From the NCBI GenBank assembly GCA_036426205.1, contig WSYH01001253.1:1-64000 (forward strand): a stretch of 64,000 nt of DNA, in the 5' to 3' direction. Positions 21,401 through 31,918 of this stretch are shown here, one piece after another (position 1 is the first letter of the stretch; each line of letters begins with the position of its first letter). A program made the position numbers and the translations under genes. The notes below the pieces were generated by a model. It saw only the letters and a list, made by a program, of their open reading frames with translations, was not told where the DNA came from and did not search any database. The stretch is from Ascaphus truei (lineage: Eukaryota > Chordata > Amphibia > Anura > Ascaphidae).

Positions 21401-22559
21401 CCCTGAGCAGAGGGTTTTCCCAACTATGAGTTTGGAAAATCGGCGCGCAGCATTTATATCACAAGGTGGTGTATTGTAATGAGGGGGCCTGCCCCCAGAG
21501 TATAGCGTGACAGACCGATGCAGGTGGGACGTGAGTAGTAAACCAGACCCTCGGCACTATTATTAGTTCCGTCCAATGAGTGGTCTGCCCTTCTTTAACG
21601 CTCCCTGCTGTGTCAGTGAGTGAACGGTTCTTGCATTATAGAGTAAAGGTGATAATGTTTTACGCTTATTTGTGTGTCCTTTTACGTGTTTCCCTGGAGC
21701 AAGGTACACAAATTTAAGCCCCAGCCGGGGGATTCACCAGGGGGAGTATATAGCCATGCATATAATGGTATACTACTTTCCTCTCTGTTGGCAGTAAGTC
21801 CTGGTAAATACAGTTGCCAGCAGTAGTTATGAGGTTTTCCCTCACACCATGGTGAGGTGCCCTATGTATGGAAGGGAGTGGCTGTATGCCTGAGTCCCTG
21901 GTAGTGACATCAGGGATGTGCCTGCCTCTGAAGTATATAACACAACACAGTTAGTTAGTTGTGGTTCCAGCAGCTGTGTGAAGTTGTTGGGAAGTTGTAT
22001 TTCCTGCATAAGGGATTGTAGGAACACTTTGTGACCCTAGTGCGTACCTAGGCGTTCCAGTTGACCAATCGGCCTGTCTAAGCCACTCTGTGCCCAGGGA
22101 CCGTGCACAGAGAGGATCTCCCTAGGAGAAGAGGGAATCCACTTCAATTTGGGAGGCGTACCTGGCAAAGGACAGCACGGAAGATGTGCGGCTAGAGCCG
22201 GCAGCTGCATGGGGCGTCTGCTACATCCCAATCTACAATAAAATGACTTGTTAACGAACCCCCACTGTGTGAGTGTGAAATTACTCAACAGTGGCAGTCA
22301 CCACCAAGAAGAGTTCCTCACCAGGACCATCTCCCTGCGGAAGCACAGATCCTGATGAGGTGGAGGCGCTGCCCATGATGTAAGTTGAACGCACCCACTA
22401 CCTCAGCTACCTGTCCTGATGACATCCCCTATACCACTACATCAAGCGGGAGACTCAGGAGTCCCTGTTGCCTACAGGTGCACCACCAACACAAACACGT
22501 AATGGGTTGGTTGTTAGAGTCCCCGTCCAATGTGAGATTTGGGGGGGAAAAACCCGTTA
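18457..22559 (+). mobile_element. non-autonomous LTR retroelement, tandem copy B
   Basis: It is a direct repeat of copy A. From the shared poly-G junction to about 20,181 I find no difference from copy A. From 20,182 on there are frequent single-base losses plus some gains and substitutions, and the rest is about 65 bases shorter than in copy A. TATA (21,934), AATAAA (22,237) and the terminal CCCGTTA (22,553) are retained. There is no polymerase coding region. Confidence 0.75.
19581..20240 (+). pseudogene. gag-like frame of copy B, broken
   Basis: The first ~200 codons are identical to copy A, including the CLCLQC ... CPHC putative zinc-binding region. A run of indels starting at about 20,182 then shifts the frame, giving a stop at 20,240. 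Fragments of the remaining frame continue in other phases to about 21,090. The breaks may be sequence errors rather than mutations. Confidence 0.6.
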
Positions 22560-22589
22560 TATATATAGAGGCGAGTGGAGAGGGTGGTG

Positions 22590-22745
22590 TGGAAATGTAT
22601 CGGGGGACGTTGTATGGAGATGAAAGGGGGTCTTCTCTATGGAGCTCTCTTCTCCGTCCGGCCTCTCTCATCTTCCCATCTCTCTCTCTCATCTCTTTCT
22701 CACTCTCTCTCTCTCCTCTCCTCTCTCTCTGTCTGTCTGTCGCCC
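22590..22745 (+). repeat. CT-rich microsatellite tract
   Basis: A run of TCTC-type dinucleotides with TGTC interruptions lies just downstream of the retroelement end. Confidence 0.85.
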
Positions 22746-22849
22746 CTGTTTACTTCTGAATATAGTATACCACCAATGCTGTCTAACCTGTTGGCTCGCA
22801 GGGCCCTAAGCCTCTGCCACGGAGAGCCTGGGGTTATGTGTATGTAGGA

Positions 22850-23150
22850 AGAATCTCTTACCAGGTGCAGCGCCTCCACCTGCGATGGCTCCCAGCAGAG
22901 TGGGAGTTGCTCCTCGCAGGACAATAATGCAGTACTACTCACATAGCATGTAAAAGAAACAGTAGCTTTACTAGCGGTAACCATAACCATGCATATATCA
23001 TTCCTATCAGTGTTACTCTTCAATGAGACACAATAACTAGAGCGTCACGCAGGACGCGACCCTTCACCGTGTTCCCACACCGTGTCCAACACCCCACACC
23101 ATAAACCCCAAGGTGAGTGTATGTGTGTGACTGCGCAGCCACTAGTATGG
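22850..23150 (-). mobile_element. LTR fragment, minus strand
   Basis: CAGCGCCTCCACCTGCGATG at 22,870 is the reverse complement of the GGTGGAGGCGCTG block seen at 18,256 and 30,963. CCTTCACCGTGTTCCCACACC (23,060) matches the same region of the minus-strand LTR at 34,636. GTGACTGCGCAG at 23,130 is also found at 30,723. It is therefore a diverged LTR of the same superfamily, lying against the 3' end of the Tc1-type gene. Confidence 0.6.
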
Positions 23151-23184
23151 ACATGAAAAGCGTGTGACATACATTTTACTGTAC

Positions 23185-24163
23185 CTTCAAAGATGACAAT
23201 GCATCCTGGTCCACGCCTAGAGATGGCACCCCACACATGCATCTTCACTGGGTGTTTCGGACGCGGCTTCATAGATATGCGACATTTTTTGTGGAATGCA
23301 AAGGTGGCAAATCTCTCCAGCGAAACAGTAGACTCGTCAGTGAAGATGCAATCCTGGAAAGTTTCTCCACTGTCGATCCATGCCTGGCCTGGACCACTCT
23401 CTTCATCTTGTAAACGTCCCTTATCATAGGGTACGCTCTGTAATGACAAGGAATCATTTTATAGGTACAGTACAGTTTCTTAAACAACACTTTTACCTCC
23501 TGTACTGTCCAGTACTAACCTCACACGTCCATATTTCCATCCAATTCTGCGTCTCATCTTCTTTATGCTGGTCTTGGATACAGTGAGATTGTGATTTTGC
23601 TGCAGAGTGTATTTGACCCTTAAGGCACTCTTCTCATCATTTTCTTCACTTATTTTGTCGACCAGAAGAGTTGTCTCCCTACAGTGTACAGAAAAACAAC
23701 AATCCGGTGAGTTACAGTGCAGAAGGCCACAAGTACAGCACATCATTTACAGTAAAAATAGTATAAAATTAGATAGATCTGCACAATATATAGTTATATT
23801 AATATGCAGCAATATAAACAATAATAGATATACTGTATTATATACTGTAGTTATATAAATATACCGAAATAACTATAAAATTAGATAGATCTACACAATA
23901 TATAGTTCTATTACTATGCAGCAATATAAACAATAATAGATATACTGTATTATATAGTTATATAAATATACTTACGCGTTAGTTACCGTTGGTGTCCTCG
24001 TGCGTTGTTTGGTTTTTCCGTGTGCATGACAGCTCACGATGGTTGATGGCACAACGAGGCCAGAAGCAGCTAACCAGCGTTGGATATCTGCAATTCGTTG
24101 TCCGCTCGTGTACATCTCCTTCATTTTCATGCTGAGATCCTTTGAAATCTTTTTAACAGGCAT
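23185..24163 (-). pseudogene. Tc1/mariner-type transposase gene with introns, partial
   Basis: Three minus-strand blocks encode consecutive parts of a Tc1/mariner (IS630) transposase. Block 1 (24,163-23,976) has Met, then a helix-turn-helix with SGQRIADIQRWL. Block 2 (23,678-23,520) has a second DNA-binding helix region ending RRRIGWKYGRVR. Block 3 (23,437-23,185) has the start of the catalytic domain with CIFTDES (first catalytic Asp), KPRPKHP and HVWGAISRRGPG. Each joint has consensus splice signals: donor GTAAGTATA at 23,975, acceptor CTGTAG before 23,678, donor GTTAGT at 23,519, acceptor CATTACAG before 23,437, and donor GTACAGTAAAA after 23,185. The implied joins keep the frame exactly. 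One single-base frameshift is seen near 23,375, between QAR and WIDSGETF. The rest of the catalytic domain is missing, perhaps lost to the LTR at 22,850-23,150. It could be a domesticated gene remnant or an intron-bearing transposon. Confidence 0.75.
23762..23970. repeat. 112-bp tandem duplication inside the first putative intron
   Basis: ATAAAATTAGATAGATCT at 23,763 recurs at 23,875, and both copies continue through ACAATATATAGTT and CAATAATAGATATACTGT. The AT-rich duplication fills most of the 297-base first intron of the transposase gene. Confidence 0.9.
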
Positions 24164-24306
24164 TGCTGCGAGTAGAAAGAAATACAAACACAAGAATGTA
24201 TATTCGATGTGTATTCAATGTGCAGTGAATCCACAAAATGGATGGTGTATTTATACGTTAATGACTCACATTAGTGGCACAACCCATATGATGGCACAAC
24301 ACGACA

Positions 24307-25791
24307 TATGAAAAATTATCAAGTGACCCCACCAGTCAGTTTTTAAAGGCACTGAATGTGTTTCTATTAGATGGCATGCAACATGGAATACTGAGTAAAA
24401 CGAATTTGACTATATCAGAAAGACCAAACCTACGATACCTGTGTTTTACGTTTTACCAAAAATACATAAGAATTTGCAGGAACCCCCAGGTAGACCAATC
24501 ATATCAGGGATTGGGTCGATTACTGAGAATTTGTCAGAGTATATCGATATCTTTTTAAATAAATATTTAGTAAAATCCAAGTCTTATCTCAGGGACACTA
24601 TGCAAATTTTAGATATTTTAAGTAAGACAAAATGGGAGAACGGTTTTATTTTAGGGACGTCTGATGTCACATCTCTTTATACATCCATTGGCCATATCCA
24701 AGGGTTAGATGCAATTAGAAGAACACTACAAAATGATCATAGTCTTGCTGTGGGCCAAGTACAGTTTTTAGTATTGGGTATTGCTTTTATTTTGGAACAT
24801 AATTATTTTTCTTTTAATGGCAGTTTTTATTTACAGAAATGCGGCACGGCCATGGGGACCAGGTTCGCACCTGGCTATGCCAACTTGTTTATGGGCATCT
24901 GGGAATCGGATTATATCTGGTCCCAGAACCCATTTGGTGCGGACCTGGTCCTCTGGCATAGATATATAGATGATATTTTTTTCATCTGGAGAGGAGACGA
25001 GTCAAATTTGAACCGATTTTTGGATTATATTAATACAAATAATGTGAATCTACATTTTACCACTAAATACAGTGAGATCTACCATCTACCACTAAATACA
25101 GTGAGAAAGTGGTGGAATTTTTAGATCTTGCCATCTTTATTGAAGACAATAGTATCCACACTAAGACTTTTTTTTAAATCAGTAGACGCAAATAATTAAA
25201 TTTTAAAATCAAGCTGCCACCATCCAGGGTGGGTACGTAATATCCCCTTTGGACAAATGTGGCGTATCAAAAGGAATTGCAGTAAGAACAGTGATTATGG
25301 AAGTCAGGTAGGATTATTAGAAAATAAATTTTTAGATAGAAACTACGATGCATCAATAGTGACATCAGCTCGACTGAGAACAAATGAAATTAACCGCGAA
25401 ATTCTCCTTCAGCCTAAAATTAAGTTAGGGAATCAAAGACACTTCCAAACCGCTTTTATAACAAATTATAATAGAAAGGCGAGAGACATCAAAAACATCA
25501 TTAACAAACATTGGTATATTTTAAAAGAAGACCCTGTCCTGGGGAAGACTTTGGAAGAGAGACCCCAAATATTTTTTAAAAAGCTCCCAATCTGAAGAGA
25601 AAATTAGCACCAAGTGCCTTTAAAACAAAACAGAGAGAAACTTGGCTGAATAAGCCAAAGGGGTTCTTTAAATGTATCTCATGTAAGGCCTGCACCTTTG
25701 CGTCCTTGGACAAAAAGGAGTTTAAATCAAAAACAATGGGGGAAGTGTTCCCAATGAGACAGTTTGCAAACTGTAGAGCAGATTTTGTGGT
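24307..25791 (+). pseudogene. Penelope-like element reverse transcriptase, broken
   Basis: Reverse transcriptase motifs of the Penelope family appear in order: VLPKIHKN and GRPIISG (24,447-24,510), TSDVTSLYTSI (24,660), CGTAMGTRFAPGYANL (24,841), YIDDIFFIW (24,964, catalytic Asp pair), then a linker with KPKGFFKC (25,655) and NCRADFVV just before 25,791. It is 5'-truncated against the Tc1-type region. There is a frameshift near 24,440. A 29-base local duplication at 25,060-25,106 (CCACTAAATACAGTGAGA occurs twice) throws the frame and gives a stop at 25,124. The expected GIY-YIG endonuclease domain is cut off by LTR sequence starting TGTAGCC at 25,792. Confidence 0.9.
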
Positions 25792-26149
25792 GTAGCCCTG
25801 GTAAGAAATTGGGCTATAGGTCTTTCCTCCTTCTGGTATAAGCCCTGGTAAGGGCAGGCTGCCAGAAGTTATCATGGGTTTCCCCCACTTCAAGCTCTGC
25901 CCTAAGTGGTGGAGGTAGGTCACCTGACCTGGTGTCAAGGCAAGAGACACAGTGGAGGTCATAAAGAGCAGGGCACAGCTATTTAGTGTGTCAGTTCTGT
26001 CAGAGTTCAGTGTGAATAGTAAGGGATGGGACCTGCTGCGCCCGGCGGCGCGGGCGGCCGCACGAGCGTTCCCCACCAGCAGGGGAATCCTCCCAAGCCA
26101 GTCCGTCCCCCCTGGCTGCACAGCTCACTACACGCTGTGACGCGTCAGC
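25792..26149 (+). mobile_element. 5' part of an LTR inserted in the Penelope-like element
   Basis: It starts TGTAGCCCTGG, matching the start (TGTAGCCAGG) of the complete LTR at 28,930. The break falls directly after the NCRADFVV codons of the Penelope frame. It passes into GC-rich sequence (GGCGGCGCGGGCGGCCGC, 26,043) that meets an oppositely oriented LTR. The right boundary is uncertain. Confidence 0.5.
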
Positions 26150-27575
26150 CGCCAGGGTATTCCCCCTACCCCAATCGCAGATAGAGGGCATGTGAGGGGG
26201 AACCTATATGTTACCAGGTGTGGTGCGTGTACCTGCAGGTTCACAGAAGGCCTGAGCCTCCGCTGATAGGAACCTGGGGTGAGTCCTCTGGAACGATCTT
26301 ACTAACAGCGCCTCCACCTATGTAGGATTCTAGGAGTGTAGAATGTACCCCACACAGAACCCACATATATTATATTAACCACAGACACTGAAGGTATATA
26401 TAACACAGGTTTACTATATGCAGATTCAAACCATAACACATTACACATGCATCAACAATAATATGACATCAACAGTACATATCTACAGTGTCACCCTGTA
26501 ACACTATTAAGCACAACTATCCACACACCTCGCAGGGCCTTAACCCCACACTGTATTCCCAAAGTCCTTGTACCCAAAAGTCCCAAGAGTCCCGCAACCC
26601 CACCCACGTGTGGGACAGCGCTGCCCACTAAGATGAAGTGTATAGGTGGTGCACTTGGTGACTTAAATAATACCTGCCCGGCTCTCCTGTAACCGGGTAC
26701 TGCAGAACTGTGGAAATGGACCCGTCTGTGTCCAGCGCTGAAGCCTCAGCGATGGGGGTCTCCTTCTGAGCGAGCTCACCGCTCAGACAGTCTCTGTCTC
26801 TGCTCTGCAGAGAATGATCCACTGCAACACTGACCCTTCTTGTCAGAGCACACAGCACTGCAGCTGTGTCCCTAACTAAGCTGACTGCTAACAGGGCAAG
26901 GTCTCTACCTAAGGGGCCTTCCTTAAAGCAGCCACAAACTGAAGGGGAGTTGGGCCTAGCTGGGACCTAGGGGGTAACCTGGCCTAGTGTAAGAAGCCAC
27001 TTGCTCCCTACACACACCTTCCCCTACCTTATCCTAGCACAAACTGACACTCTCACACTTGTGCTCCACTGCCAGCTTCCTGACTCCAGCACGCAACATT
27101 GTATCTCCTTTGCTGCAGGAGAATCTGTAAACTCTATTGGCTTCAATGCAGCAAGTGATAGGGGTGAAAGGGCAGTCCCCAGAGGCTGCTGGGAATTGTA
27201 GTCCTTGGTACAGCTCTTTCCTCTGGGGACCGCGTGCGTGATCTCTACTGCGCATGTGCGAAGCTGTAATAGCCGCCGCTGCTCTCCACGGAGCCTGTGC
27301 AACCCTGTAATGGCTGCTGCATCGCCCTAACTGCGCATGCGCGACTTCTAGGGGTCCCTGCACTAGGGAGCGCCTCTTGTGCCAATTCTCCCACACTAAA
27401 ATGGCCACTGCGTCACGCCTGCGCAAGCCTCCGCGCACGCGGGAGGACATCAAAGATGGCAGCGCCCTGCCACTGATGTCGCCAGAAGCCCCCGGGAACA
27501 CGCTCTCCCCTGCAGCAGCACACACGCAAGGGGAAAGGAACCGGGAGACAAGGGGACCGGAGGGACCCTGGCTAC

Positions 27576-27576
<1 letters not shown>
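26150..27576 (-). mobile_element. LTR, minus strand
   Basis: On the minus strand it starts TGTAGCCAGGGTCCC (right end, 27,576). It contains the GGTGGAGGCGCTG block (reverse complement at 26,311-26,325) and reaches GATTGGGGTAGGGGGAATAC at its other end (about 26,155). These blocks lie in the same order as in the plus-strand LTR at 28,930-31,148. GCGCATGCGCGAC (27,333) is a further shared GC word. No coding region is seen, and no clear target-site duplication. Confidence 0.65.
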
Positions 27577-27606
<30 letters not shown>

Positions 27607-27630
27607 TATATATATATACACACACACAGC
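27577..27630 (+). repeat. (CATATA)n / (TA)n / (CA)n microsatellite
   Basis: Six-base CATATA units pass into TA and then CA dinucleotides at the end of the LTR. Open frames across it encode Y/I/M or Y/T/H repeats and are not genes. Confidence 0.95.
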
Positions 27631-28112
27631 AGCTTTCACCTATTCTGTTTGGGCTTATTCAGCCATTCAACCACATGGGGGTTGCACCTCAGGATTCTCC
27701 TATCAAGTTATCCTTTGTTTCAAAAGGCTTTTTTTTTGCAGCACCACACATTTGCTTTTTTACTAAACAATAAGATACCCAGGAATAACATTTTTTCTAA
27801 TAGTAGACAAGCAGAAGACTCCTGGGGTGGGTCACTCTGAACTGTCATACACAGGGTGACTACTTGTGACAGTGAAGTCTTGTCACAGCGATCCACCCAC
27901 ATTTTAAATTTAAAAGTTGTGGACATCCCCTCATAATTTTGGGCGTTACCTTTGTAATTTGATGTTTATGATCTTCGCAATGGTTGTCGATGGACAATGC
28001 GCATAGAACATAGAATTCTTAGCAGTAAGAGGGGGGACTTTTCGTCATAATCATGGCCCTATAGGATATGAAATGATATGAAATATGATGGTACTTTTTA
28101 ATAGTCATACTC
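27631..28112 (+). other. possible 3' region of the Penelope-like element
   Basis: This stretch lies between the LTR insertions and the hammerhead-like motif, where the C-terminal part of a Penelope-like element would be expected. I see no clear GIY-YIG motif, so the assignment rests on position only. Confidence 0.3.
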
Positions 28113-28150
28113 CTGATAAAACGCATATGTGCGTGAAACGCGTAGAGGAC
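28113..28150 (+). ncRNA. hammerhead-ribozyme-like motif
   Basis: The order is CTGATAA (28,113), one extra A, stem ACGCA / TGCGT with loop TATG (28,121-28,134), GAAA (28,135), a self-complementary ACGCGT, then A and GAG, which pairs with CTC just before the core. GTA fits the NUH cleavage rule. A short palindromic third stem is a known feature of the dimeric hammerheads in Penelope-like elements, and a Penelope reverse transcriptase lies upstream on this strand. The core position usually G (CUGAUGA) is A here, which would be expected to abolish or weaken cleavage. Confidence 0.5.
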
Positions 28151-28160
28151 GGAGGAGGAG

Positions 28161-28929
28161 TTTAATGGATCGGCTGAGACATGCAACTCTCAACATCCTG
28201 CATGAGGATCAGTCTCTATGGGAGCACTCTTTGATTTACCTCAATGTTAGTGAGCAGTCTTGCTTTGCAGTTTTTATTGAGAATAAATACTGAAATACCG
28301 TACCCTATATTTTACTCCTTCCTCCTTGCGCACCTGAGAAGGATCAACTCTTTAATAGTTATGTCACATTTTAGTTGGTCGTTTACTGTTGTTTTGTAGC
28401 ACCTGCATCTTAAAGTTGCAGAGTTACTGTATCGGGTAGTTTAATTGCATCACACACAGCTGCTTTATTTTAGGAATGTAGCATCAGCACTTGATTAGGC
28501 ACTTACTATGGGGCTATATTTCTATGACACTTACTATTTTTACTGCTTTTATGCACATCATTATAATTTTTATTATATACCTTCACATATGTGCATGCAC
28601 TTGATATTACTTGCAGGCTGCGGTAGCTGTAATGATTGTAATGCAGAAGCTAGAAATTGGCTTATCCAAGGCAACAGCTGCTGTATCTCACACATTGATA
28701 GTGACTTTAGTTTTTTAAAAAAACGACAACAATTAATTACATATAGGCAGGCTTGATAGATAATATTTCTGTAAAATGACCTACAGATGGATAAACAGGT
28801 ATGATTTTTCAGGTATCGTCATTAGTGCAATGATTATGGTATTGCCCATAATTTTCTAGTAGAACAATCGAAATCATTCATCTGTGACCATATTGACCAA
28901 GGGTTATAATAGAAATAGTTATATGTATT
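28161..28929. other. unassigned AT-rich sequence
   Basis: No recognisable element or gene is seen. The first ~150 bases may still belong to the Penelope-like tail. Confidence 0.5.
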
Positions 28930-31148
28930 TGTAGCCAGGTCTCCCCAGAGTGTCCGCTCCCCCCACACCTCGATGCCGATCGTGGGGGCCGCCGAGTCCC
29001 ATGGCGGCCCCGCCGGACGCTCTGGAAGGTGAGGGCGGTCGGGTCCCGGCTCGGGGGTTGCCGGGGACGCGTGCGGCCGGTTGCCGGGGCCGCACGCGCG
29101 TCACAGGCCTCCCGGCGCTCCCGGAGCCGGGAGGTGAGCCAGCCGCCATTGTTCCTTGGCTCGCGCATGCGCAGTGGTCGCGCATGCGCGGCAGGAACCC
29201 TAGCGCCAGGGAAGTGTTGCGCGAGGGTGAGGAGAGCCAAGAGAGAGTCACGGCAGGGCAGGCAGAGTCGCGCCTGCGCAGAGGATAGGCCAGAGTTAGG
29301 CCTCGTTCAGGGTGCTGGCTTCGGGGGCAGGGCGTGCTGACGTGCGTGCTGCCGTGAGCAACAAAGTATTCAATTTGAATACTTGTTGTCAGGGTAGCTA
29401 CTGGCCTGCCTCCGAAGCCAGGAGTTGCTGCTGACGACAGCTTCAGTAAATGAAAATTTCGTTTCTTGGAGCTGAAGCAGCGTCACAGGGACCAAGGCAG
29501 CCAATGAAATCATTCTTCAGAATGATTTCATGACTGCAGCTTGGATACTTTACCCTGCGTCTGTAGCCCCGCCCCCTCCCCAACGCTGAAAAGTTTGCTG
29601 GGGGATAATCACATGTCGCCCAGCAAACTCCCAGCACTGCCTCCCGCACGCCCCCCCTCCGAGTCCTCAGCTGGCTCCCTGAACGAGCCCTTAGGAAAGA
29701 GTCGCGCGAGAGTAGGGACTGTGAGAGGGAGGTTGTGGCGGCCATTAGAGGTTAGTGTAGGCGCAGGGACAACGCGCACGTGGCCCCAATGTAAGTACAG
29801 CCTCCACGGGACTACAACTCCCATGAGGCTTAGGGCCAAGCACACCAGGTGCTTCATAGGAGCCAATAGGGCTGCAGGATCTCTAAGAAGCAAGTGGATA
29901 CATTTGGCGGGCTGGAGCTACGGGCAGTCAGAGTCAGGAGCCCAAGGAAGGAAGGAGGTAGGGTGCAGGAGCCGGGGACTCCCTGCACTAGGCCAGCGGC
30001 CCTAAGGTCCAAGTTAGCCCTTATCCCTCAGGTTAGTGAGTGTTGCCAGGGATAGTCTCTGAGCGGGACCCTGTCGCTCATGGTAGTCAGAGCTGGGGAA
30101 TAGCCAGGGATAAAGGGGGCTGAGGTTAGTCTGCAGAGCGTTGCGGCAGGCGTTTAGGTGAATTAGTGGCACGAGACAGCTGGGGGGTTCATAGCGGTAA
30201 CCAGTCCGGGGAGCCATAGCCCAGGGTCCGTGTTGCGAGTGGCGAGGCGCTGGGGGGGTTCATAGCGGTAACCAATCCGGGGAGCCATTGCCCAGGGCGG
30301 CGTTGCGCGTAGTACGAGGCAACTGGGGGGGTTCATAGCGGTAACCAATCCGGGGAGCCATGGCCCAGGGCCCGTATTATGAGTAGGGTGGGTACAAGAC
30401 CTACCTATACTGTATAGGATAGGCAACCCCGAATGCCCTAGGAGTTGACCCTTAAGCCACTTAAGGATGCTGTGCTATAGGGACGGCCTATAGTGCAGGG
30501 TGTGTCACGTTGCTGTATCGTTAGAGAAGGACTCAGCGGATGCTGCGGTTCCAGTGACGGAGTTCGGACCCACGTTGGGGTCCACGGAGAATATCACCTG
30601 GATAGGATCAGACGGATGCATCGCACGTCTGACCCTTTGAGAAGAGTGTTGCAGGCCCGAGCATCGGAGTGCTCGGAAGGTACCTCTGAATTATATGTGC
30701 ACCAACAGGCCTATTAGTTCATAGTGACTGCGCAGTCACCCACGACTTCCGTAGGAGTACGGGACATTGGGTGTGGGGGATTACAGGACACTGGGTGGGA
30801 ACGCCAGACATTGGGCCTGAGGTGATAAGGTTATGATGTTATGTAATGTGTGATATGTGTGTTAGTAAAGTCATATAGTTAATATACATGCTGTCGTGTA
30901 CGTGATTATTATTGTGATTGTCCTGCGAGGAACCACTCCCTATCTGGTGGGAGCCATCGCAGGTGGAGGCGCTGTACTGAGAAGATGTTGTAAGTGATCA
31001 CCCCAAGTATAATTACCCCAGGTTCCCCGTGGCGGAAGCTCAGCCCTCCTGTGAGCCAACAGGTAATGCACCCCACCTGAGTAACCTTGTATGTTCCTAC
31101 ACCTCCACAGTATAATCTGCGATTGGGGGGGGGGGAATACCCGTTACA
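28930..31148 (+). mobile_element. complete solo LTR, 2.2 kb, with 4-bp target duplication
   Basis: It begins TGTAGCCAGG and ends CCCGTTACA, and is flanked on both sides by TATT (28,926-28,929 and 31,149-31,152). Inside are a CpG-rich first third with GCGCATGCGC words (29,162-29,192), a three-unit 72-bp tandem repeat (30,178-30,385), the GGTGGAGGCGCTG block (30,961) and a G-run before the end. There is no internal retroviral coding region, so it is a solo LTR formed by recombination or a very long LTR family. The 4-bp duplication is typical of gammaretrovirus-like or some Ty3-like integrases. Confidence 0.75.
30178..30385 (+). repeat. 72-bp tandem repeat within the LTR
   Basis: GGTTCATAGCGGTAACCA occurs at 30,186, 30,258 and 30,330, each followed by TCCGGGGAGCCAT. 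LTR promoter regions often carry such tandem units. That role here is inference. Confidence 0.9.
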
Positions 31149-31152
31149 TATT

Positions 31153-31827
31153 ATATATATTTAGTGCAGTGCGTTACAATACAGGGATAAGGGCACCCAC
31201 CATACACTAAAGCAAAGACCAGGAAAATGGAACCCATGCATCAAAGATCTTATAATCTAAGAACAACTCTTCACCATAATCCAATCGTCGATATGTTTCT
31301 TTAAGTTGTGTATTTATATATGTCACATACGACACATCTGTGAGCATGTGATCTGCATATGGGACAAGGGTTAATACAAAGCTCTCTAGTTGCCCAACTT
31401 TTCACCTTCGCAAAGGTCCCTCAAATGAACAATATCTCCCCCCACTCCATCTCAATATACCTTCTGTCATGGACAGCACACTTGTGAGCATGTGACTTAC
31501 AGTAGCTACAATATGTAACCAGGGTTAATACACATGGCATCAACTCACCTTTCTCTTGTACAAGGTACTATCAATGAGTTCATATTTACTTTTACAATCA
31601 TACCCGGTGTCACCACCCAAGAAAAATGCAGACAAAATATGTCATTATTTATACATATACATATACGCCAGGGTCTGAGTTCCATGTTTATTAATAAAAA
31701 AAACTATTCATTTGCACACAAAAATCTGTTGTAGCAAAATGTGTCTGAAAAATGTAAGTTACTTTCTACAAAGCTTGCAACAGTTACAGTAATTCAGAAC
31801 CAAAAGCATTACTTATTAAAGATTTTT

Positions 31828-31918
<91 letters not shown>

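Noticed and set aside
28950..29340. R/G/P-rich frames on both strands at 29 kb
   Set aside because: They lie in the CpG-rich part of an LTR and are explained by base composition.
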